Source of the DNA: RGIG3040 sp964410675
Lineage (GTDB): Bacteria; Bacillota; Clostridia; Lachnospirales; Lachnospiraceae
Assembly: GCA_964410675.1 (NCBI GenBank)
Contig: CAYPIB010000011.1
Span: 1 to 36,270 of the forward strand
DNA: 36,270 bases
Reading direction: 5' to 3'
Shown: piece by piece, positions 33,431-36,270 of the stretch
How positions within the stretch are numbered: position 1 is the stretch's first letter
How the letters are laid out: each line of letters starts with the position of its first letter
The notes under the pieces: model-generated
The model's input: the letters and a program-made list of their open reading frames with translations, nothing else
The model's database searches: none
Told to the model about the DNA's origin: nothing
Translations under genes and position numbers: made by a program

Positions 33431-33446
33431 TATATATGCATATATA
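33431..33446. repeat. Perfect 16-bp palindrome upstream of the OFA transporter gene
   Basis: TATATATGCATATATA is its own reverse complement. It lies just downstream of the predicted transcription start and could be an operator. It is also a simple alternating AT tract, so chance cannot be excluded. Confidence 0.45.
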
Positions 33447-33490
33447 AGATTTGGAATGTCACAAAATGTATAAAAGAGAGGGTAAGATAG

Positions 33491-34741
33491 ATGAAAGGTA
33501 TTCAAAATAAATGGATACGGGCAGCGATTCCTGCTTTGTTATTACATTGTAGTATTGGTACGGTTTATTGTTGGTCTTTGGTGAGTGAGGCAATTGCCGA
33601 ACACATTGATCGTTCTAAGAGTGAAGTGGAATGGGCATTTAGTATTGCGATATTTTTCCTTGGTATGTCAGCGGCATTTTTAGGAAATATAGTAGAAAAG
33701 GACATTCACAAGTCTTCTTTAATCGCAACGATATTCTTTGCGGTAGGTATGGCTGGAACAGGATTTTTTATATCCCAGAAGTCGTTGTTAGGTATTTTTC
33801 TGTGCTACGGAGTTATTATGGGTATCGGATTAGGTACCGGTTACTTATCACCTGTTAAAACATTAATGCTGTGGTTCCAGGAGCAGAAGGGATTAGCGAC
33901 CGGCTTAGCAGTTGCAGGTTTTGGACTGGCTAAAGTAATTGCAAGCCCAATTATGGAATTTTTACAGAAAAAAGTTGGAATTATTAATATGTTTTACATA
34001 TTGGCAGTCATCTACTTTATATTAATGTTTATCGGACATTTACTGCTTGCAAAGCCTGAGGGCTGGGTAGAAAGCCAGGAAAAGAAGGAAGGCGAAAAGA
34101 GCGTATTAAGCGTATTTAAGAACAAGACCTTTATTGGAATTTGGATTATGTTCTTTATTAATATTACTTGCGGTCTTGCACTGATATCTCAGGAAAAGGG
34201 AATTGTGAAAGCAATTGGCCTTGCCGGTGCGGTAAGTATTATCAGTTCACTGACAGCGGTATTTAATGCCGGCGGAAGATTAGGATTTTCTGCATGGGCG
34301 GATAAGCTGAAGGATAGAAATACGGTTTATAAAGTAATTTTTAGTTTGTCAATTGCCTTTACAGGGTTAGTAATCTTAACAAAGGGTATTGATAATGGAT
34401 ATGCATTTTTAGTGATTCCGCTTCTCTTTGTTGTAAACGCAGGATATGGCGGTGGTTTCAGCAATGTGCCGACACTATTATCAGATCACTTCGGAATGAA
34501 AACAATCAGCCAGGTACATGGCTTAGTATTATCAGCATGGGCATTTGCAGGGCTGGCAGGAAACCAGTTAGCTACATTTATTGTGAATCGTTTTGGTGAA
34601 TTTGTCGATGATGGCAATGGCAATTTAATTAATCCTCAAGGATATCAAACAGTATTGTATGTAACGTTTGTGATGTATATTATAGCTTTAATAGTGAGCT
34701 GTGTCTTAGTTAGAAAAAAGGATGCAAAACCAGCAGAATAA
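33491..34741 (+). CDS. OFA family MFS transporter
   Basis: A 416-residue transporter with about twelve membrane helices, related to the oxalate/formate antiporter family. Typical signatures are GTVYCWSLVSEAI near the start, GIGLGTGYLSPVKTLMLWF, QKGLATGLAVAGFGLAKV and the second-half loop NAGGRLGFSAWADKLKDRN. Family members exchange or export small organic anions. The sequence alone does not tell which one. GAGAGGG lies 9 bases before ATG. It has its own promoter and terminator, and shares its upstream region with the divergent AGCS gene. Confidence 0.92.
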   Translation: MKGIQNKWIRAAIPALLLHCSIGTVYCWSLVSEAIAEHIDRSKSEVEWAFSIAIFFLGMSAAFLGNIVEKDIHKSSLIATIFFAVGMAGTGFFISQKSLLGIFLCYGVIMGIGLGTGYLSPVKTLMLWFQEQKGLATGLAVAGFGLAKVIASPIMEFLQKKVGIINMFYILAVIYFILMFIGHLLLAKPEGWVESQEKKEGEKSVLSVFKNKTFIGIWIMFFINITCGLALISQEKGIVKAIGLAGAVSIISSLTAVFNAGGRLGFSAWADKLKDRNTVYKVIFSLSIAFTGLVILTKGIDNGYAFLVIPLLFVVNAGYGGGFSNVPTLLSDHFGMKTISQVHGLVLSAWAFAGLAGNQLATFIVNRFGEFVDDGNGNLINPQGYQTVLYVTFVMYIIALIVSCVLVRKKDAKPAE

Positions 34742-34755
34742 AATTTAGTTGTAAG

Positions 34756-34788
34756 TACCTGCCGAAAGTTTACCGGCAGGTATTTTTT
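34756..34788 (+). terminator. Terminator after the OFA transporter gene
   Basis: TACCTGCCG (34756-34764) and CGGCAGGTA (34774-34782) pair perfectly over 9 bp around a 9-base loop, followed by a run of T's. Confidence 0.92.
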
Positions 34789-34816
34789 TGCAAAAAAATA
34801 AAAATGTAAAATACAC

Positions 34817-34845
34817 TTGACAATAATTGTAAAGTAAACTATACT
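34817..34845 (+). promoter_or_regulatory. Promoter of the XRE regulator operon with TGTAAA repeats
   Basis: TTGACA (34817-34822), a 17-base spacer and TATACT (34840-34845), close to consensus. The hexamer TGTAAA occurs at 34805, 34829 and 34851, about two helix turns apart, before, inside and after the promoter. These may be sites for the regulator encoded next. Confidence 0.75.
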
Positions 34846-34886
34846 CTAAATGTAAAGCATGATGTACTATGAAAGGAAGTGGTTTT

Positions 34887-35096
34887 TTGCAAAATAGAAT
34901 TCAGGAGCTGCGCAAAAAGAATAAGATTACTCAAAGTGAATTGGCGGATGGGGTAGATGTTACAAGGCAGACAATTATCTCTCTGGAAAATGGTAAATAT
35001 AATGCATCTCTTATTCTTGCACATAAAATAGCACAGTATTTTGAATCGTCAATTGAAGAAATTTTTATATTTAATGAGGAGGGAGAAAACATATGA
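34887..35096 (+). CDS. XRE/Cro family helix-turn-helix regulator
   Basis: A 69-residue DNA-binding protein of the small YgzD/YozG-like type. RIQELRKKNKITQSELADGV, then VTRQTIISLENGKYNASL, is the HTH, and FESSIEEIFIF is the usual ending. The start is TTG 34887, 9 bases after AAAGGA (34872-34877). An ATG at 34869 lies upstream of that site and would add six residues not seen in this family. Its stop overlaps the next gene by 4 bases (ATGA). Such regulators usually repress their own operon with a small membrane protein. Confidence 0.92.
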   Translation: MQNRIQELRKKNKITQSELADGVDVTRQTIISLENGKYNASLILAHKIAQYFESSIEEIFIFNEEGENI

Positions 35097-35575
35097 TTTT
35101 ATTTGACAGCTTACCAAAGAATGTAAAAACAAATGAAGATTATTTAAATCATTTGAAAAAAGATATGAAGACGACTGTTATAGCTATTATTATAGGCATT
35201 GTTACGATTACAATAGCAATTTTAAATGAAGTATTTGGCTTTGTAGAAGATAATTCACTAGTAAACGGCTTATACGCCGGGTTGGGGACTGGTATTGTTA
35301 TTATAAGTATAATAGGGATGCTGCGGTCAAAAAAGGTTATGAAAAATGAGACTCTTTTAAAAGAGGAACGTTTAAAGAAGCAAGACGAACGGAATCAATT
35401 GATCGCTGGTAAGGCTTTAAAAGCAGCTACTGCCACAATACTGCTTATATCTTATGCTGCTGTACTTATTGCGGGATTTTACAGTAAGGTAGTTTTCTTT
35501 TGTTTTTGGTTTATTGCAGTTGTTTTTGGAATTTCCTATCAGTGCTTTATCAAGTATTATAATAAAAAAATGTAG
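35093..35575 (+). CDS. Small membrane protein (DUF2178-like)
   Basis: A 160-residue protein with four predicted helices (~28-46, 58-77, 112-131, 134-152). A charged central stretch contains LKEERLKKQDERNQLIAGKA, which recalls the DUF2178-type motif ERxxxxDERN. Proteins of this kind are commonly encoded next to a small XRE regulator. Their function is unknown. GGAGGG lies 8 bases before ATG, inside the regulator gene, and the start overlaps the regulator stop. The family name is moderately sure; the membrane topology is clear. Confidence 0.8.
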   Translation: MILFDSLPKNVKTNEDYLNHLKKDMKTTVIAIIIGIVTITIAILNEVFGFVEDNSLVNGLYAGLGTGIVIISIIGMLRSKKVMKNETLLKEERLKKQDERNQLIAGKALKAATATILLISYAAVLIAGFYSKVVFFCFWFIAVVFGISYQCFIKYYNKKM

Positions 35576-35590
35576 GGGGTAATTTTGACT

Positions 35591-36270
35591 ATGAAGAAAT
35601 TTTTTAAAGGTTTAAGATGTATTTTTCCGCTTGTTGCGGCATTATCGATTCAAATTGCAGTAGGATTTATTGTGAGCATAGCTTTAACAGTAAAGTTCAG
35701 TGCGCAAAATATCGGAGCCTCCCCGGAAGAAATTCAGTCGGCGGTTATGTCTCAGTATATGCAGATAGTCACTCAAGTTATTTTTATCGTTCATGTGATG
35801 ACTACTATTATTGCGTCAATTTGGTACTATTTTGCGTCAGGCAGGAAAATGCCGGGAAATCCACTAAAAGGCTTTTCCCCTCTGACAATACTTGTTATGC
35901 CTTTGCTTGTCATAGGATTACAAACTTTATGTTATAGTTTTTTGATGATACTTTCTAAAGCTGCTCCGAATCTATTGGAAGGCTATACTCATTTAATTCA
36001 TAGCAGCGGAATTGGTGCTCTGACTCCAATCAGCATTATTACGACAATAATTCTTGCACCGATAGGGGAAGAGCTGCTCTTTAGAGGGATTACATTAAAG
36101 TGGCTTGAAAATACCACGAGTAAATTCTGGCTTGCCAACCTACTTCAAGCAATATTATTTGGTATTTATCATGCGAATATTGTTCAGGGAATATATGCAA
36201 TGGTAATGGGAATCGTATTCGGTTATGTAAGAAAAAAATATAATTCTATGTATGCAGCTATTCTTCTTCA
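35591..36270 (+). CDS. CPBP family intramembrane metalloprotease (cut by right edge)
   Basis: The frame is open from ATG 35591 to the right edge, about 226 codons, with no stop in the window. The N-terminal half has hydrophobic segments. The later part has the CPBP (CAAX/Abi) motifs APIGEELLFRG (EExxxR) and FGIYHANIVQG (FxxxH), then YNSMYAAILL heading to the third motif. Members process prenylated or other membrane proteins, or give immunity to bacteriocins. GGGGGT at the end of the previous gene serves as ribosome site. It is the third gene of the XRE operon. Confidence 0.93.
   Translation, partial: MKKFFKGLRCIFPLVAALSIQIAVGFIVSIALTVKFSAQNIGASPEEIQSAVMSQYMQIVTQVIFIVHVMTTIIASIWYYFASGRKMPGNPLKGFSPLTILVMPLLVIGLQTLCYSFLMILSKAAPNLLEGYTHLIHSSGIGALTPISIITTIILAPIGEELLFRGITLKWLENTTSKFWLANLLQAILFGIYHANIVQGIYAMVMGIVFGYVRKKYNSMYAAILL

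Noticed and set aside
35617..35937. Plus-strand frame of 106 codons near the right edge
   Set aside because: It overlaps the CPBP protease in another frame. The protease frame carries the EExxxR and FxxxH motifs and runs to the edge, so this one is a shadow.

Overview
The window is AT-rich DNA from a low-GC Gram-positive anaerobe. The best fit is a clostridium of the Lachnospiraceae type. This rests on gene content: an EFR1-type flavodoxin/ferredoxin fusion, a DUF4846 lipoprotein, FeoA/FeoB, InlB-type B-repeat and leucine-rich-repeat surface proteins, a BlaI/M56 pair, OFA-family MFS and AGCS transporters, and AGGAGG ribosome sites with several TTG starts. The assignment is inference; no rRNA or other marker gene is present. 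I see no IS element, CRISPR array, tRNA or rRNA.

Layout. 1-2126: the end of an ABC exporter operon (ATPase cut by the left edge, then two membrane subunits), closed by a terminator. 2309-6227: a membrane-anchored beta-propeller/HD-GYP phosphodiesterase followed by a DUF4846 lipoprotein. 6280-15208: a divergent unit. A MerR-family regulator (minus strand) faces an 8-kb operon across a textbook MerR-type promoter. The operon encodes a GH3 glycosidase, a double-ABC ATPase, a permease, a sugar-binding lipoprotein, a second permease and two tandem 141-residue paralogs of unknown family, and it ends in a terminator. 15369-16783: a coupled EFR1/flavodoxin-reductase pair and a decayed, internally deleted copy of the EFR1 gene. 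16846-20592: a large secreted repeat protein. 20687-20848: a 53-codon minus-strand gene. 21012-23278: feoA-feoB with an operator-like dyad in the promoter. 23273-24413: a C39-like lipoprotein and a GNAT acetyltransferase. 24458-26182: a BlaI-type repressor and an M56 membrane protease with two operator dyads. 26323-27795: a coiled-coil/calcium-loop protein and a convergent DUF3892 protein. 28002-31946: a 1314-residue hybrid histidine kinase with an internal GGDEF domain. 31951-34741: divergent AGCS symporter and OFA transporter. 34887 to the right edge: an XRE regulator, a small membrane protein and a CPBP protease cut by the edge.

How the parts fit. The GH3 operon looks like a self-contained glycoside uptake and cleavage unit under a MerR-type switch. 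Its two 141-residue proteins (78 of 141 residues identical, no gaps) are the least explained part and the best candidate for something undescribed. The window also holds two potential cyclic-di-GMP enzymes: an HD-GYP hydrolase joined to a periplasmic-type propeller sensor, and a GGDEF domain buried inside a hybrid kinase.
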